A DNA stretch of 64,000 nucleotides from Dehalococcoidia bacterium (GTDB lineage: Bacteria > Chloroflexota > Dehalococcoidia > UBA2979): assembly GCA_029246995.1 (NCBI GenBank), contig JAQWMB010000012.1, forward strand, positions 1 to 64,000, given 5' to 3'. Positions 9,683 to 20,925 of this stretch are shown here, piece by piece. The notes under the pieces were generated by a model, which saw only the letters and a list, made by a program, of their open reading frames with translations, did no database searches and was not told where the DNA came from. The translations under genes were made by a program, and so were the position numbers. How positions within the stretch are numbered: position 1 is the first letter of the stretch; every line of letters begins with the position of its first letter.

Positions 9683-9734
9683 ATTTAACTCCAGTTTTAT
9701 TTTAAGAGAAAATTTATATATATATTAGTTCAAT

Positions 9735-10415
9735 TTATTTTTTTTTGTGAATTAATGGCGGGAGTGGGTAGAGAACATTAAGATTGTCTGGTGAATCAAA
9801 TAGATTTCTTTTAAGACCTAGCTGACCAATAATAGTAGCATTCTTTTTATATTTATCATCATCAATGTATTTAGTATTAATTATTTTGTTGTCAATTTTT
9901 TCTTTTATTAAACTTGGTATATCTCCGCAAAGTATTGTTTTTGATGAAAATCTATTAAATATTTTTTCATCATAATTATTAAATTGGCTAGATTTCGTAT
10001 TATGCAAAATATCTGATTGATTATATTCTTGCCAAATAAAAAACTCATCTCTAATCTTATGAAAACTTATGATGTGACTATCTTCATATTTTTTTTCATT
10101 TAGGATAGCATATGCATTAGCAGCTAGCTTTGAAATACCTTGTACAGCAGTATCTGTCGCCCAAACAATGCCTTTTATTGATGAAATTGCTACCCGTAAT
10201 GCTGTGTATCCTCCTGGTCCATTACATACTACAAACTGATCTATATTTTGAATAGATAGTTTTTGTGAATCGAGAAATTGATTTAGCTCATTTAAGAATT
10301 CTGCAGAAAGCGATTGACGATTCCATTCAAAATAGCTAGTTAAATTATTATCTTTAAATATAGCAAAGGAACAGATTGGGTCTGTGCAATCAATTGCTAA
10401 AGTGGACACTGGCAT
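9735..10415 (-). CDS. tsaB: tRNA threonylcarbamoyladenosine biosynthesis protein TsaB
   Basis: STLAIDCTDPICSFAIF..., VCNGPGGYTALRVAISSIKGI. Confidence 0.88.
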   Translation of the reverse strand: MPVSTLAIDCTDPICSFAIFKDNNLTSYFEWNRQSLSAEFLNELNQFLDSQKLSIQNIDQFVVCNGPGGYTALRVAISSIKGIVWATDTAVQGISKLAANAYAILNEKKYEDSHIISFHKIRDEFFIWQEYNQSDILHNTKSSQFNNYDEKIFNRFSSKTILCGDIPSLIKEKIDNKIINTKYIDDDKYKKNATIIGQLGLKRNLFDSPDNLNVLYPLPPLIHKKK

Positions 10416-10423
10416 CTTTACTC

Positions 10424-10915
10424 CTATTTTTGTATGTTATTAATTTCTTTTATTAGTTTTTCATATTTAGCATATTTATCAGTAATTTTTATTATGCGCT
10501 CATCCTCATTTTGTGCATAATAAAATTCAATTTCTAGTCTCTCTACTGGTAAGATTTCTTCAGCAATTTCTGGCCATTCAATCACTAATACTCCATCATG
10601 TGCTTCTTCTGTTAAATCAAGTTCTATTGAACCTTTGTAATCTGACAATCTGAATAGATCTGCATGATATAAAGGAATTCTTGCTTGCTCATGCTTTGCT
10701 AACAAAATAAATGTGGGGGAATTTACGACTGACTTAACTTCTAAGGCATCACCAATGCCTTGAGTTAATGTTGTTTTACCTGTGCCCATTTCCCCTTTTA
10801 AAATAATGATATCGCCAGCTTTAATTGCTTTTCCTATTATTTTTCCTATCTTTTTTGTTTCGTTAGTATTTTTAGAATTAATTTTGATTGAGTTCATTAA
10901 TGTTTCATCATTCAT
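10424..10915 (-). CDS. tsaE: tRNA threonylcarbamoyladenosine biosynthesis ATPase TsaE
   Basis: LKGEMGTGKTTLTQGIGDAL, NSPTFILLAKH...LYHADLFRL. Confidence 0.93.
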   Translation of the reverse strand: MNDETLMNSIKINSKNTNETKKIGKIIGKAIKAGDIIILKGEMGTGKTTLTQGIGDALEVKSVVNSPTFILLAKHEQARIPLYHADLFRLSDYKGSIELDLTEEAHDGVLVIEWPEIAEEILPVERLEIEFYYAQNEDERIIKITDKYAKYEKLIKEINNIQK

Positions 10916-11926
10916 TTAAAAATGCTCCCATCCATGATTTTTTGTTATTAACGTTATTTTATCTTTTTCTATGAGTGAAATATTACTTCTTTGCTTTTTT
11001 TTATTTATCTCTTTTATTGAGCCAATGACATGCAAAGGGATATATTTTCTTTTTAAGCGATCAATGGTTCTATTATTTGCTGTGAATAATAATTCATAAT
11101 CTTCTCCTCCATGTAGAGCCATTTTTTGCGCTTGAGTTAATCCAAAAGTTTTTATTGCTTCAGTATATAGAGGGATTTCTTGCAATTGAATCTCTGCATT
11201 GACTTTTGATGCGTGACATATATGTAATAAATCTTGTAGTAAGCCATCTGATACATCTATTGCACATTTTACACCTTCTTGAGCAATGATTTCTCCTATA
11301 TCCGTTCTTGCTTTTGGTTGGTTAAATATCTTTATCATCTTGTTATTAGTTTTATTTATTTTTTCTTTTTTTAGTAATTTTCTTCCAGCTGCTGCACCAC
11401 CAATTGGGCCAGATAACAAAATTTTATCACCAATACTTGCATTGTTTCTTTGCATTATTTTTATATTGCGATTATTTTTTTGAATTTCTCCCAGTGCACT
11501 AACGGTAATTGCATTGACGTTAGAACTTGTAAGGTTACCTCCAATTAAATTAATTTTTAATTCTTTACATGCGTCGCGAATACCATTAATAAGTTGTACG
11601 AAATCTTTATAGTACAATTTTTTTTTCAAATTGCATGCAATAGTTAAATATGTTGCATGTGCACCCATTGCGGCAATATCAGATACTGCAGCATTAATTA
11701 TTTTCCATCCTGCATGGTAATAACTTTGCTTTGATGGATTCCAATGTACATTTTCGACAAAACTGTCAATTGATGTTACAACTAAGCTATTTGCTTGAGG
11801 TTTAAAGATTGCAGCATCGTCACCTTTGTTGACAATAATATCTGTTTGAATAAAGTCAGGGATTTTTTTTATTATTTTGTCTATAAGTTGAAATTCTGAA
11901 TAATCACTTATGGTCTTTTGATTCAT
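10916..11926 (-). CDS. thiL: Thiamine-monophosphate kinase
   Basis: NKGDDAAIFKP, VTSIDSFVENVHW, IDVSDGLLQDLLHI, GGEDYELLFT. Confidence 0.92.
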   Translation of the reverse strand: MNQKTISDYSEFQLIDKIIKKIPDFIQTDIIVNKGDDAAIFKPQANSLVVTSIDSFVENVHWNPSKQSYYHAGWKIINAAVSDIAAMGAHATYLTIACNLKKKLYYKDFVQLINGIRDACKELKINLIGGNLTSSNVNAITVSALGEIQKNNRNIKIMQRNNASIGDKILLSGPIGGAAAGRKLLKKEKINKTNNKMIKIFNQPKARTDIGEIIAQEGVKCAIDVSDGLLQDLLHICHASKVNAEIQLQEIPLYTEAIKTFGLTQAQKMALHGGEDYELLFTANNRTIDRLKRKYIPLHVIGSIKEINKKKQRSNISLIEKDKITLITKNHGWEHF

Positions 11927-11933
11927 ATTTCTT

Positions 11934-14393
11934 TTACTTTTTTGTAGATTCCATTTTCTGAGAATCTTTTAATTTATAAGTTGCCATAGATGCAATATAG
12001 TCATTTTTTAATAAATCTTGTAATTTTACACCTTGAGTAGATCTACCTTGTAGGCTAATTGTTGTAGCATCAATTCTATTAACTGTTCCATTATGTGAAA
12101 TAAATATAACTTGGTTGTCACTATCTATAATATGAGCACCAACTAATGGTCCACTTTTATCAGTTACCCTAAACGCTCTTACTCCGCTCCCACCTCTACC
12201 TTGTATAGGAAACTCTTTAATGAGCGTGCGTTTGCCAATACCATTTTGTGCAATAACTAATAAATCTGCACCATCTTTTTCTAATGCAGCACCAATGACA
12301 ATATTATTGTTTTTTAGTTTCATGCCGCGAACCCCCCCAGAAGACCTAGAAGCTTTTCTTAATTTTTTTACTTCAAACTTAATTGCTTGTCCATCTGATG
12401 AAATCATACATATGACATCTTTTTCATTTGCTACTTTTGCTGAAATTAATTTGTCTTTTTTTTCTAAATCCATAGCAAAGATACCCGACTTTCTAACTGA
12501 CTGGAAGAATTGCAATGATGTTCTTTTTACTTCACCAAGTTTAGTTATTAAAACCAATGATTTATTATCAAATTCCTTAACTGGTAAAATTGTTGTAACT
12601 TGATCTTCATTTGGTAGTTCAATAATATTTTTTATTGCTCGACCAGTTGCTTGTCTAGATGATTCTGGTACTTCAAAAGCAGTAATAGTGAATACTCTTC
12701 CTTGTTCAGTAAATAAGCATAATGTATCTCTTGTATTGCAAACTATAATGTCATTCACGCTGTCTTCTTCAAGAGTATTCATGCCTGCAACACCTCGTCC
12801 ACCTCTAGCTTGAGTTCTATAGGTTGAAACTGGAACTCGTTTAATGTAACCAGTGTCTGAGATTGTAATGACAATATCTTCTGGAGGTATTAAATCAAAA
12901 TCAGATATATCTTCAAGTGGTTTTACGACAACAGTTGTTTTTCTTTCATCTCCAAATTTTTCAATTACTTCCTCAGTTTCAGACACAATGATGTCGCTGA
13001 CTTTTTTTGCATCTTTAAGTATTCCTTTTAATTTTTTAATTAGTTGGTTAAGTTCTTTAAATTCGTTATTAATTTTTTCAGTTTCTAATTGTGCAAGTCT
13101 TCTAAGTTGCATGTCTAAGACTGCTTGTGCTTGCTTATCAGATAATTTATACGGACTTTTCATTAAATTATTTTTTGCTTCATCTGAAGATTTTGATTTA
13201 CGAATTAATTTTATGATTGCATCTAATTTTTCCATTGCTATTAATAAGCCTTCTAAAATATGTGCGCGATCTGTTGCACGGTTTAAATCAAAAGTCACTC
13301 TTCTTTTAATTATTTCTCTTCTGTGTTCAATAAATAGTTCAAGGATTTCTTTAAGAGTTAATGTTTTTGGTTGACCATGCACCAAAGCTAGTGTGTTCAT
13401 GGAAAATGTACTTTGTAGCGGAGTATATTTAAATAATTGCGCCTTTACAGCATCTGGTAATGCATTTCTAGATAACTCTATAACGACACGAAGCCCATCT
13501 CTGTCTGATTCGTCACGAATATCAGAGATACCAGAGATTTTTTTACTTCTTACTAATTCTGCAATTCGTTGAATCAGATGAGCTTTATTTACTTGATAGG
13601 GTAATTCTGAAATAATCAGATGCTCTCTGCCATTTTTCATTTCTTCTGTAGCTATTAATGCTTGCATGAGTACTCGACCTTTGCCAGTTGTGTAGCCGCG
13701 TTGTATTTCTGCTTGATTGAAAATTACACCTCTTGTTGGGAAATCAGGTCCTTGCACTATTGCTAGTAATTCGTCAAAGCTACAATTAGGTTTTTTCACT
13801 AAATGAATAATTGCATTACAAATTTCATTTAAATTATGTGGTGGGATTGAAGTTGCCATTCCTACAGCAATGCCTGAAGTACCATTTATAAGTAAATTAG
13901 GAATTTTTGCTGGTAAAACACTTGGTTCTTGAATTGACTCGTCAAAATTTTTAGTATAATCAACTGTGTCTTTATCCAAATCATTTAATATCTCTGATGC
14001 AATAGAAGCTAATTTTGCTTCTGTATACCTCATTGCTGCTGCCGGATCTCCATCTACTGAACCAAAGTTTCCTTGTCCAGTTACTAAAGGATAGCGTAAA
14101 GTAAAATCTTGAGTCATTCTTACTAATGCTTCATAAATTGCAGAATCTCCATGCGGATGCAGTTTACCCATCACATCACCGACTATCCTTGCAGACTTTT
14201 TAAATGATGAATTGGAAGTAACCCCTAATTCAAGCATGCCAAATAGAATTCTTCTTTGGACAGGTTTTAATCCATCTCGAACATCAGGTAATGCCCGTGA
14301 AACGATAACAGACATTGCGTAATCAAGGTATGATTCGCGCATTTCTTCATCGATTTTTCTATCTTGAATACTATTAGAATTATCTATCGTCAT
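11934..14393 (-). CDS. gyrA: DNA gyrase subunit A
   Basis: [45 protein letters not shown] catalytic Tyr; C-terminal beta-propeller blades. Confidence 0.97.
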   Translation of the reverse strand: MTIDNSNSIQDRKIDEEMRESYLDYAMSVIVSRALPDVRDGLKPVQRRILFGMLELGVTSNSSFKKSARIVGDVMGKLHPHGDSAIYEALVRMTQDFTLRYPLVTGQGNFGSVDGDPAAAMRYTEAKLASIASEILNDLDKDTVDYTKNFDESIQEPSVLPAKIPNLLINGTSGIAVGMATSIPPHNLNEICNAIIHLVKKPNCSFDELLAIVQGPDFPTRGVIFNQAEIQRGYTTGKGRVLMQALIATEEMKNGREHLIISELPYQVNKAHLIQRIAELVRSKKISGISDIRDESDRDGLRVVIELSRNALPDAVKAQLFKYTPLQSTFSMNTLALVHGQPKTLTLKEILELFIEHRREIIKRRVTFDLNRATDRAHILEGLLIAMEKLDAIIKLIRKSKSSDEAKNNLMKSPYKLSDKQAQAVLDMQLRRLAQLETEKINNEFKELNQLIKKLKGILKDAKKVSDIIVSETEEVIEKFGDERKTTVVVKPLEDISDFDLIPPEDIVITISDTGYIKRVPVSTYRTQARGGRGVAGMNTLEEDSVNDIIVCNTRDTLCLFTEQGRVFTITAFEVPESSRQATGRAIKNIIELPNEDQVTTILPVKEFDNKSLVLITKLGEVKRTSLQFFQSVRKSGIFAMDLEKKDKLISAKVANEKDVICMISSDGQAIKFEVKKLRKASRSSGGVRGMKLKNNNIVIGAALEKDGADLLVIAQNGIGKRTLIKEFPIQGRGGSGVRAFRVTDKSGPLVGAHIIDSDNQVIFISHNGTVNRIDATTISLQGRSTQGVKLQDLLKNDYIASMATYKLKDSQKMESTKK

Positions 14394-14412
14394 TAATTAT
14401 TTCCATTGCAAG

Positions 14413-15468
14413 CTATTTAGTATCTTCTTCTGCATCTGATTCATCATTTTTATCTGTTGTTGTATCAGTTATCTCAGGTTTTTCTTCAAGGACAAGTTCA
14501 CTGCTTGCTTCTTTTACAACTGCATCATCATCATCATCATCAGCTTCTTCTATTTCATTTGTTACGCGCTCTTCTTCATCTGCTTCATCTTCATCATCAT
14601 CTTCTTCTTCATCATTACTATTCGTATTAGTATCTATAGTTTGAAAACCTTCATTTGCTAGATTTTCTTCTTCAACTTTTTCATCATCATCAGACATATC
14701 TATTGTTGCCCAATCATCTTCAAGCCCAAGTTCTGCATTTTCATCTTCAGAATACAACATGACATCTGCAAGTATTTTTGAACGTTCTGACTCAACGATC
14801 GAATGAATAAAGGGTGTTTCTAATACAACAGATGGATCTCGATGTATTTCTAGAATTTGAATTATGCCAGTATCTTCAAAATTATCTTTGAAAATTACTT
14901 CAAATTTTGATCCTGCATCAATACATGTTTTTAAACGAATAGAACTTCTTGGTTCTATAGTACCAAGTGAAACTTTTCTTGTATTTGTAATTTCAATGCC
15001 ATTTGTCGAAACAATGATAGCAAGTTCTGTGCCGGGTACAAGATTTTTAATTGCACGACTATTTGGCTTATCAATAATAAATTCAGCACTTCTTGAAGCT
15101 GTTTGAATTAAAATTTCGTTGCGAACTAATTTTTCAAGATTGCTTGTGTTTTGTTTTTTACCTTGTAATGTTTTTGCATCTTTCATCTGTTCAAGCTCTT
15201 TTAAGTTTCTTCTAGCTATTGTGTTCAACGGATCAATTTGTAGTGCCTTTGTATATGAGTTTTTTGAATCTTTTAATTTACCTAATTCTAATTGTGCTTT
15301 GCCTATTCTGTTTAAAGCTGGGACATCTGCTTTATTAATGGATAAAATTTGTTTATTTGCAGTTATAGCTTTTTTCCATTCACCTTTTAAAGCCAGTTGA
15401 GTAGCGTCTAAAACTAAATTTTTAAAAATTGTGGTTTTTGATTCTTCCATTTTATTCTTTTCTTTCAT
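14413..15468 (-). CDS. TPR protein with highly acidic C terminus
   Basis: ALNRIGKAQLELGKLKDSKNSYTKALQIDPLNTIARRNL TPR; Asp/Glu runs at C terminus. Confidence 0.7.
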   Translation of the reverse strand: MKEKNKMEESKTTIFKNLVLDATQLALKGEWKKAITANKQILSINKADVPALNRIGKAQLELGKLKDSKNSYTKALQIDPLNTIARRNLKELEQMKDAKTLQGKKQNTSNLEKLVRNEILIQTASRSAEFIIDKPNSRAIKNLVPGTELAIIVSTNGIEITNTRKVSLGTIEPRSSIRLKTCIDAGSKFEVIFKDNFEDTGIIQILEIHRDPSVVLETPFIHSIVESERSKILADVMLYSEDENAELGLEDDWATIDMSDDDEKVEEENLANEGFQTIDTNTNSNDEEEDDDEDEADEEERVTNEIEEADDDDDDAVVKEASSELVLEEKPEITDTTTDKNDESDAEEDTK

Positions 15469-15583
15469 AATGATTAAAGTTACAGTGTTATGTATATTAC
15501 AATTTATTATATTTAATGGCCATATAGAGCTACTTTAGTTATGGTATTGTTGTAACCATATAATTATTATAACAATTAATTTA

Positions 15584-17101
15584 ATGAAATCTTTTGATAA
15601 AAATCAGTTATTTTTAAAAATACGTCGGTCTGTAGCTGTCGTTACTTTTATTGTAATTGCCTTGAACTCTTCTGTTATTTATGCTGAAAAAATTTCACTT
15701 GGTGAAGAAAATTCTTGGTTTAGAATCCATAATGTAGGCAGTAAGTTAGCTGAAGTCGAAATTGCATATTTTGATCAAAAAGGTAATCAAATTCTCATTG
15801 ATGGGTGTAATAAAAATTTACCATGTAAAAATATTCAACCTGAAAAATCATGGACTTTCTTTCAACAATCTCAAGCTGCTATGAAAGTAGGCTTTCGTGG
15901 TTCTGCCTTTATTACTTCGAGCCAGCCTTTTGTTACATTAATGGGTAGAGATGCTTTTAAAAATAATCAATTTCAAATTTCTGGGGATACTTTAAGATTA
16001 CTGCCAAATACAAAACGTCAAATATTACCAATAGTACAAAATAATAATGAGTTTATTTCAAGAATATCAGTTCAAAACTTGGATAAAAAACATGTGGGCT
16101 GTGCTCAGATACAATTTGTTTCTAAAGAAGATATTTTCAATTTAGAAGAATATTATAATTTTGATAAAAGCTTTTGCACTAATGGAGGGATTTCTATACC
16201 TCCAAAAGCATCAATAACTATTGATGAGGAAATATTATCATTAATAGGTCCTTTTGATGGGTTTGCCATTGTTGATGCCTTAGATAATTCGGAAGGCTTT
16301 TTAGCCTACGATCAGTCATATTTCGTAAGTGTTGAAACGAGAGAGAAAAATGGCCCTGGCCTCACTCAATATCGTGGGATAGATGCTGATGAAGTATCTT
16401 CTGATGTCGTCTTACCTATTGTCGATAAAAATCATATTGCTAATAATATGAATTGGGATGTTGTTTATAGAGTTGTAAATAATAATATTTTTGATGAAAA
16501 TAAAGTGAATTTTTTATATCAAGGGTTTGATGATCGTGCAAATTACTATGAGTTTGAACACACTGTATCTTTTTCAAAGATGTTGCATTGTGATTTAAGA
16601 TTAGAGTTATCAAGTCAGTGTATACCTGATCAACTATTAGATATTAACAATTTCAGTGGGACAGTGAGGATGAAAGCTGATCAAGATATTGCAGTAGTTG
16701 CTCAATTATATTCATCAGGTAGATTATTAGGTGATTATAGAGGATTAACTGCTGAGGAAGCATCAAGACAATTATTTATGCCAGTCTTGAATAAGAATTA
16801 CGGTCCTTTTGGTGATGCAGTAGGTTGGAATTCTTGGTATAGAATTTTTACTTTTGATGGGCAAGATGCAAAAATCAAACAATATTACTTTTCAAATAAA
16901 GATGATAATATTACATCACCTACTATGACGCTTAATCGGGAAAAAACATTTTTTCAAAATGACAATATTTTATTAGATAATAAATGGGTAGGCAGTGGTT
17001 ATATTATTTCAGATAAACCTATTGTAGGTGTTGTATTTTTATTTAATGAAAATTTCCAAGGAGATAATTTGTTGATGTATAATGCAGTTAGTTTGGAGTA
17101 A
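15584..17101 (+). CDS. Exported protein of unknown function with internal repeats
   Basis: Signal-like N terminus; repeated LPxxxxN...W.R and G.a.i.sd.pivgvv segments. Confidence 0.65.
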   Translation: MKSFDKNQLFLKIRRSVAVVTFIVIALNSSVIYAEKISLGEENSWFRIHNVGSKLAEVEIAYFDQKGNQILIDGCNKNLPCKNIQPEKSWTFFQQSQAAMKVGFRGSAFITSSQPFVTLMGRDAFKNNQFQISGDTLRLLPNTKRQILPIVQNNNEFISRISVQNLDKKHVGCAQIQFVSKEDIFNLEEYYNFDKSFCTNGGISIPPKASITIDEEILSLIGPFDGFAIVDALDNSEGFLAYDQSYFVSVETREKNGPGLTQYRGIDADEVSSDVVLPIVDKNHIANNMNWDVVYRVVNNNIFDENKVNFLYQGFDDRANYYEFEHTVSFSKMLHCDLRLELSSQCIPDQLLDINNFSGTVRMKADQDIAVVAQLYSSGRLLGDYRGLTAEEASRQLFMPVLNKNYGPFGDAVGWNSWYRIFTFDGQDAKIKQYYFSNKDDNITSPTMTLNREKTFFQNDNILLDNKWVGSGYIISDKPIVGVVFLFNENFQGDNLLMYNAVSLE

Positions 17102-17103
17102 TA

Positions 17104-17598
17104 ATGAAAACATCCCGTTCTTTATTTTCAGTTAATGAAGTTTTAAAACTTTACTCATCTGGCCCTGTTACCGGTATTTTTACAGATGGTTCATGTGTAG
17201 GGAATCCTGGTCCAGGTGGATGGGGTACTGTTTTTGTTCAAGATGATAAAATTATAGATCAAAAATTTGGACATGCTGATGATACTACAAATAATCAAAT
17301 GGAACTTACTGCATTATTAGCAGCTTTAGAGTTAACTGAAGAGGACAGTAAAATTTCAATTTATACTGATAGCCAATTACTCGTTAATATATTTAATAAA
17401 TGGGCATCGAATTGGGAAGCAATGGGCTGGAAACGAAAGTCTGGGCCAATAAAAAATCTTGAATTAATAAAAAAAATATATATATTATTGCAAGTAAGAA
17501 ATGGCATTACAATATTATGGATTCCTGCTCATTCTGGTTATAAATGGAATGAGTATGCTGATTCTCTTTCAACTGCATATTTGCGTGATGTATTATAA
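17104..17598 (+). CDS. rnhA: Ribonuclease HI
   Basis: GIFTDGSCVGNPGPGGWGTVF, NNQMELTALLAALE, IYTDSQLLVNIF, HSGYKWNEYAD. Confidence 0.95.
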   Translation: MKTSRSLFSVNEVLKLYSSGPVTGIFTDGSCVGNPGPGGWGTVFVQDDKIIDQKFGHADDTTNNQMELTALLAALELTEEDSKISIYTDSQLLVNIFNKWASNWEAMGWKRKSGPIKNLELIKKIYILLQVRNGITILWIPAHSGYKWNEYADSLSTAYLRDVL

Positions 17599-17618
17599 TT
17601 AAAGTAGATTTAAGGTAA

Positions 17619-18911
17619 ATGATTATGCTCAATGAATTAGCTATATATGAACTTCAGGATCTCATTAGAAAAAGAGAGATTAATGCGTTAGATATCACAA
17701 AAGCATGCGTTAATAGAATTAATTCAAGAGATGATGTGGTGCATGCATGGATTGATTTTGATGAAAATGATATTTTTCAAAAAGCAAAAAAAATTGATGC
17801 AGATAAATCATCTTTGGGTTTACTGCATGGCATTCCGGTAGGAATGAAGGATATTATTGATGTGTCAGGCATGCATTCCAGGCGAGGTTCTAAAATTTAT
17901 AATGATAGAATTGCTACTACTGATGCCCATGTTGTATCGCTTGTTAAAGCAGCTGGCTCATTTATTTTTGGTAAAACAGTAACAACAGAATTTGCTTCAG
18001 GTAATCCAAATATTACTAGAAATCCTCACAATCTTGATTATACTCCAGGTGGCTCTTCAAGTGGATCAGCAGCAGCAGTCGCAGACTTTATGGTACCTTA
18101 TTCATTTGGAACACAAACAGCTGGTTCGATGATTAGGCCTGCTGCATTTTGTGGGGTACCTGCAATTAAGCCTTCCTTTGGTACACTTTCACGAGCTGGA
18201 TTGAGTTATGTTGCTGATTCACTAGATACATTAGGTTGGTTCGCACGTGATGTAAAAGATCTTGGCATTATCTTTCATGCTTTAACTGGTAAAGATATAA
18301 AATGGGAACTTGAACATGATATGCATCAATTAAAAATTGGTATTTGTAAAACTCCTGATTGGAATGCAGCAGAACCTGTAATACAGAATTTAGTTAGTGA
18401 CCTTGAAGAAAGCTTTGCAGCAAGTAATATTGTATTCAATGAGGTTATGCTTCCAAAAGAATTTGAATTACTTGGTGAAATACAAAATAGGTTAATGTGC
18501 AAAGAAATGACTTTTTGGCTTGAAGAAGAATGGAAAAATCATAGTGAGTTATTATCAGATTATATAATTGAAAGATTAGAGTTTGGAAGCCAAATATCAA
18601 GTGATCAATTATTACTTGATAACGTCGTGATAGAACATTGTAGAGCTTATATTAATAGTTTATTCAGTGATTTTGATTATATTATTACTCCTAGTGCTCC
18701 CGGCCCAGCACCTCAAGGCATAACAACCACTGGTAATTCCATCTTTAATCGTATGTGGACCCTTTTACACTTGCCATGTATTGCGTTACCAATGCGAAAT
18801 AATAATGATAACTTACCAATGGGTTTACAGATCATAGGGCAATTTCAAAATGATGTTGCATTACTTGAAAATGGATATCTACTACAAGAGTGGTTAAAGT
18901 CCCATTTCTAA
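17619..18911 (+). CDS. Amidase (GatA-like amidase signature family)
   Basis: LHGIPVGMKDIIDVSGM, TPGGSSSGSAAAVADFMVPYSFGTQTAGSMIRPA. Confidence 0.93.
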   Translation: MIMLNELAIYELQDLIRKREINALDITKACVNRINSRDDVVHAWIDFDENDIFQKAKKIDADKSSLGLLHGIPVGMKDIIDVSGMHSRRGSKIYNDRIATTDAHVVSLVKAAGSFIFGKTVTTEFASGNPNITRNPHNLDYTPGGSSSGSAAAVADFMVPYSFGTQTAGSMIRPAAFCGVPAIKPSFGTLSRAGLSYVADSLDTLGWFARDVKDLGIIFHALTGKDIKWELEHDMHQLKIGICKTPDWNAAEPVIQNLVSDLEESFAASNIVFNEVMLPKEFELLGEIQNRLMCKEMTFWLEEEWKNHSELLSDYIIERLEFGSQISSDQLLLDNVVIEHCRAYINSLFSDFDYIITPSAPGPAPQGITTTGNSIFNRMWTLLHLPCIALPMRNNNDNLPMGLQIIGQFQNDVALLENGYLLQEWLKSHF

Positions 18912-20212
18912 TTGTTGTCAATATGAGTAACTGGCTTTTCATTCATCCACAATCTTAGTGTATTTTTAAGCTTTGTTTGCTGAATAAAAAGGTCATTTTC
19001 AGGTGTTAAATTATCTATAGTTTGAGGACTTTTAAAATAAAAACTTAACCATTCTTGTACGCCTTTTTGACCATTTCGATTTGCTAAGTCCATAAACAGT
19101 GCTAGATCTAAAACAATTGGAGCAGCAAGGATGCTATCTCTACAGAGAAAATCTATCTTAATTTGCATTGGATATTGCATCCATCCAAAAATATCTATAT
19201 TATCCCATCCTTCTTTGTTATCGCGTCTTGGAGGGTAATAGTTAATGCGGACTTTATGATAAAGATCTTTATAAAGATCAGGGTATTTATCTGGTTGGAG
19301 GATAGTTTCTAAAACACCTAATTTACTTACTTCCTTTGATTTAAAACTATCTGGATCATCCAAGACTTCACCATCACGATTACCAAGAATATTTGTGCTA
19401 AACCAACCATTTAATCCTAATAATCGAGATTTGAAACCTGGAGCAAGAATAGTTTTTAGTAGTGTCTGACCAGTTTTAAAATCTTTTCCAGCAATTGGAA
19501 CATTATTCTTTTCAGCCAATTGGATGATTGCAGGAATGTCAACGCTAAGATTAGGTGCTCCATTAGCAAATGGTATACCTTTTGTGATTGCAGCGTAGGC
19601 ATAAATTTGACTTGGCGAAATTGCTGGGTCATCATTTTTTAATCCTGCTTCAAAAGTCTCAATTGACTGATGAACCTCTTGGATTTCTTGATGAGCTTCT
19701 GTACTGCCGCACCAAACAATAACAAGACGAGAACAGTTATTTTCAGTTTTAAATTGTTCAATATCATGCATTATTTGCTCTGCAAGGTCTAATTTGTTGA
19801 CACCTTTTTTAACATTTGGGCCATCAAGATTTTTTACCCACCTTTGATCAAAAACAGCAGACATAGGCTTAATAGCTTCCATTTCTTCTCTAATTGGCTG
19901 TAAATGATGAGGTTCTAGAACTCCTGCTCGCATTGCTGCTTCATATGCGTTATCATCAATTGGGTCCCAGCCTCCAAATACAATATCATCTAAATTAGCT
20001 AGAGGAACAAAATCTTTTATTAACGGTTGTCGATCTTCGCTTCTATCACCTATCCTGATATGACCCATTTGAGTTAATGAACCTATAGGTGGGGAAATAC
20101 CTTTTTTTATAGATATGATACCTGCATAGGTTGTTGTAGCAACAGCACCCATGCCTGGTGTTAAGATGCCTAATTTACCATTAGCTTCTTCAATAGTATT
20201 TTCGTTTGACAA
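18908..20212 (-). CDS. Inositol-3-phosphate synthase family protein
   Basis: GILTPGMGAVATTTYAGI, VFGGWDPIDDNAYEAA, NLDGPN, PIAGKDFKTGQTLLKTILAPGFKSRLLGLNGWFSTNILGNRDG. Confidence 0.93.
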   Translation of the reverse strand: MSNENTIEEANGKLGILTPGMGAVATTTYAGIISIKKGISPPIGSLTQMGHIRIGDRSEDRQPLIKDFVPLANLDDIVFGGWDPIDDNAYEAAMRAGVLEPHHLQPIREEMEAIKPMSAVFDQRWVKNLDGPNVKKGVNKLDLAEQIMHDIEQFKTENNCSRLVIVWCGSTEAHQEIQEVHQSIETFEAGLKNDDPAISPSQIYAYAAITKGIPFANGAPNLSVDIPAIIQLAEKNNVPIAGKDFKTGQTLLKTILAPGFKSRLLGLNGWFSTNILGNRDGEVLDDPDSFKSKEVSKLGVLETILQPDKYPDLYKDLYHKVRINYYPPRRDNKEGWDNIDIFGWMQYPMQIKIDFLCRDSILAAPIVLDLALFMDLANRNGQKGVQEWLSFYFKSPQTIDNLTPENDLFIQQTKLKNTLRLWMNEKPVTHIDNN

Positions 20213-20354
20213 GATGATTCTCCAGTAATTTTAGCTAACTAACATGAAAATCAGTTTAATATATTTGTTTTGTTGCGTCACGTGATTTATTATTAAAGAC
20301 AATGAATGTACTGTTTTATTCATAGTTTAAGTATTTGTAGATAGTGGGGAAATT

Positions 20355-20912
20355 ATGCCAGAAGGAAAAAATGATGATGTAAAGTCAAGATGGGGAACTA
20401 ATGAAAATGAAGTTCCTTGGGATAAAGAGAAGGGACTTGACAGTGATTCTGCAGAACAATATCGAGATGAGATTTTAGCTTTTATTTCAGATTCTAAACA
20501 AAGTTCAGCATATTTAATGACTAGAAGAAAAGACGGTAGAGAAATTATGAGGCCAGTGTCTGTTTTCGTAGACAATTGGATTTGTGAAACTATCACTCAG
20601 GATTTACAACCAAAGACTACACATGTTCGCAGAGATCCAATTGTTGGTTATTTGTGGGTTGGTCGTGAACATAGATCTGATTGGAAAGCAAATGATGATT
20701 TTCGGCCGAAAGTTGTTTGGATGCAAGGACAAGCAGATCTTGTTGAATCTGAATCAGAAGTGAATGATTTTTATAAAAAACGTGAGGAAAGAAAAGGCGT
20801 CGGTAGAGTGCATCCTGAAGGTGAAACAATGTACTTAATTAGAACAAAACCACAATACTTACGGGCAGAAGGATGGGAAGGCTCACGAGCAATTGTCTAC
20901 AAAGAATTTTAA
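20355..20912 (+). CDS. Pyridoxamine 5'-phosphate oxidase-like split-barrel protein
   Basis: SAYLMTRRKDGREIMRPVSVFVDNWICETITQDLQPKTTHVRRDPIVGYLWV. Confidence 0.75.
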   Translation: MPEGKNDDVKSRWGTNENEVPWDKEKGLDSDSAEQYRDEILAFISDSKQSSAYLMTRRKDGREIMRPVSVFVDNWICETITQDLQPKTTHVRRDPIVGYLWVGREHRSDWKANDDFRPKVVWMQGQADLVESESEVNDFYKKREERKGVGRVHPEGETMYLIRTKPQYLRAEGWEGSRAIVYKEF

Positions 20913-20925
20913 TCTTTTAAGTCAT

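Noticed and set aside
12220-13374. Plus-strand ORFs opposite gyrA, and similar ones opposite ilvD (49120-50544), sbcC and herA
   Set aside because: Fully inside well-supported conserved genes on the other strand; low-complexity shadow translations.
14526-14610. catcatcat/tcttcttct runs as a microsatellite locus
   Set aside because: Explained as codon runs for Asp/Glu in the acidic tail of the TPR protein.
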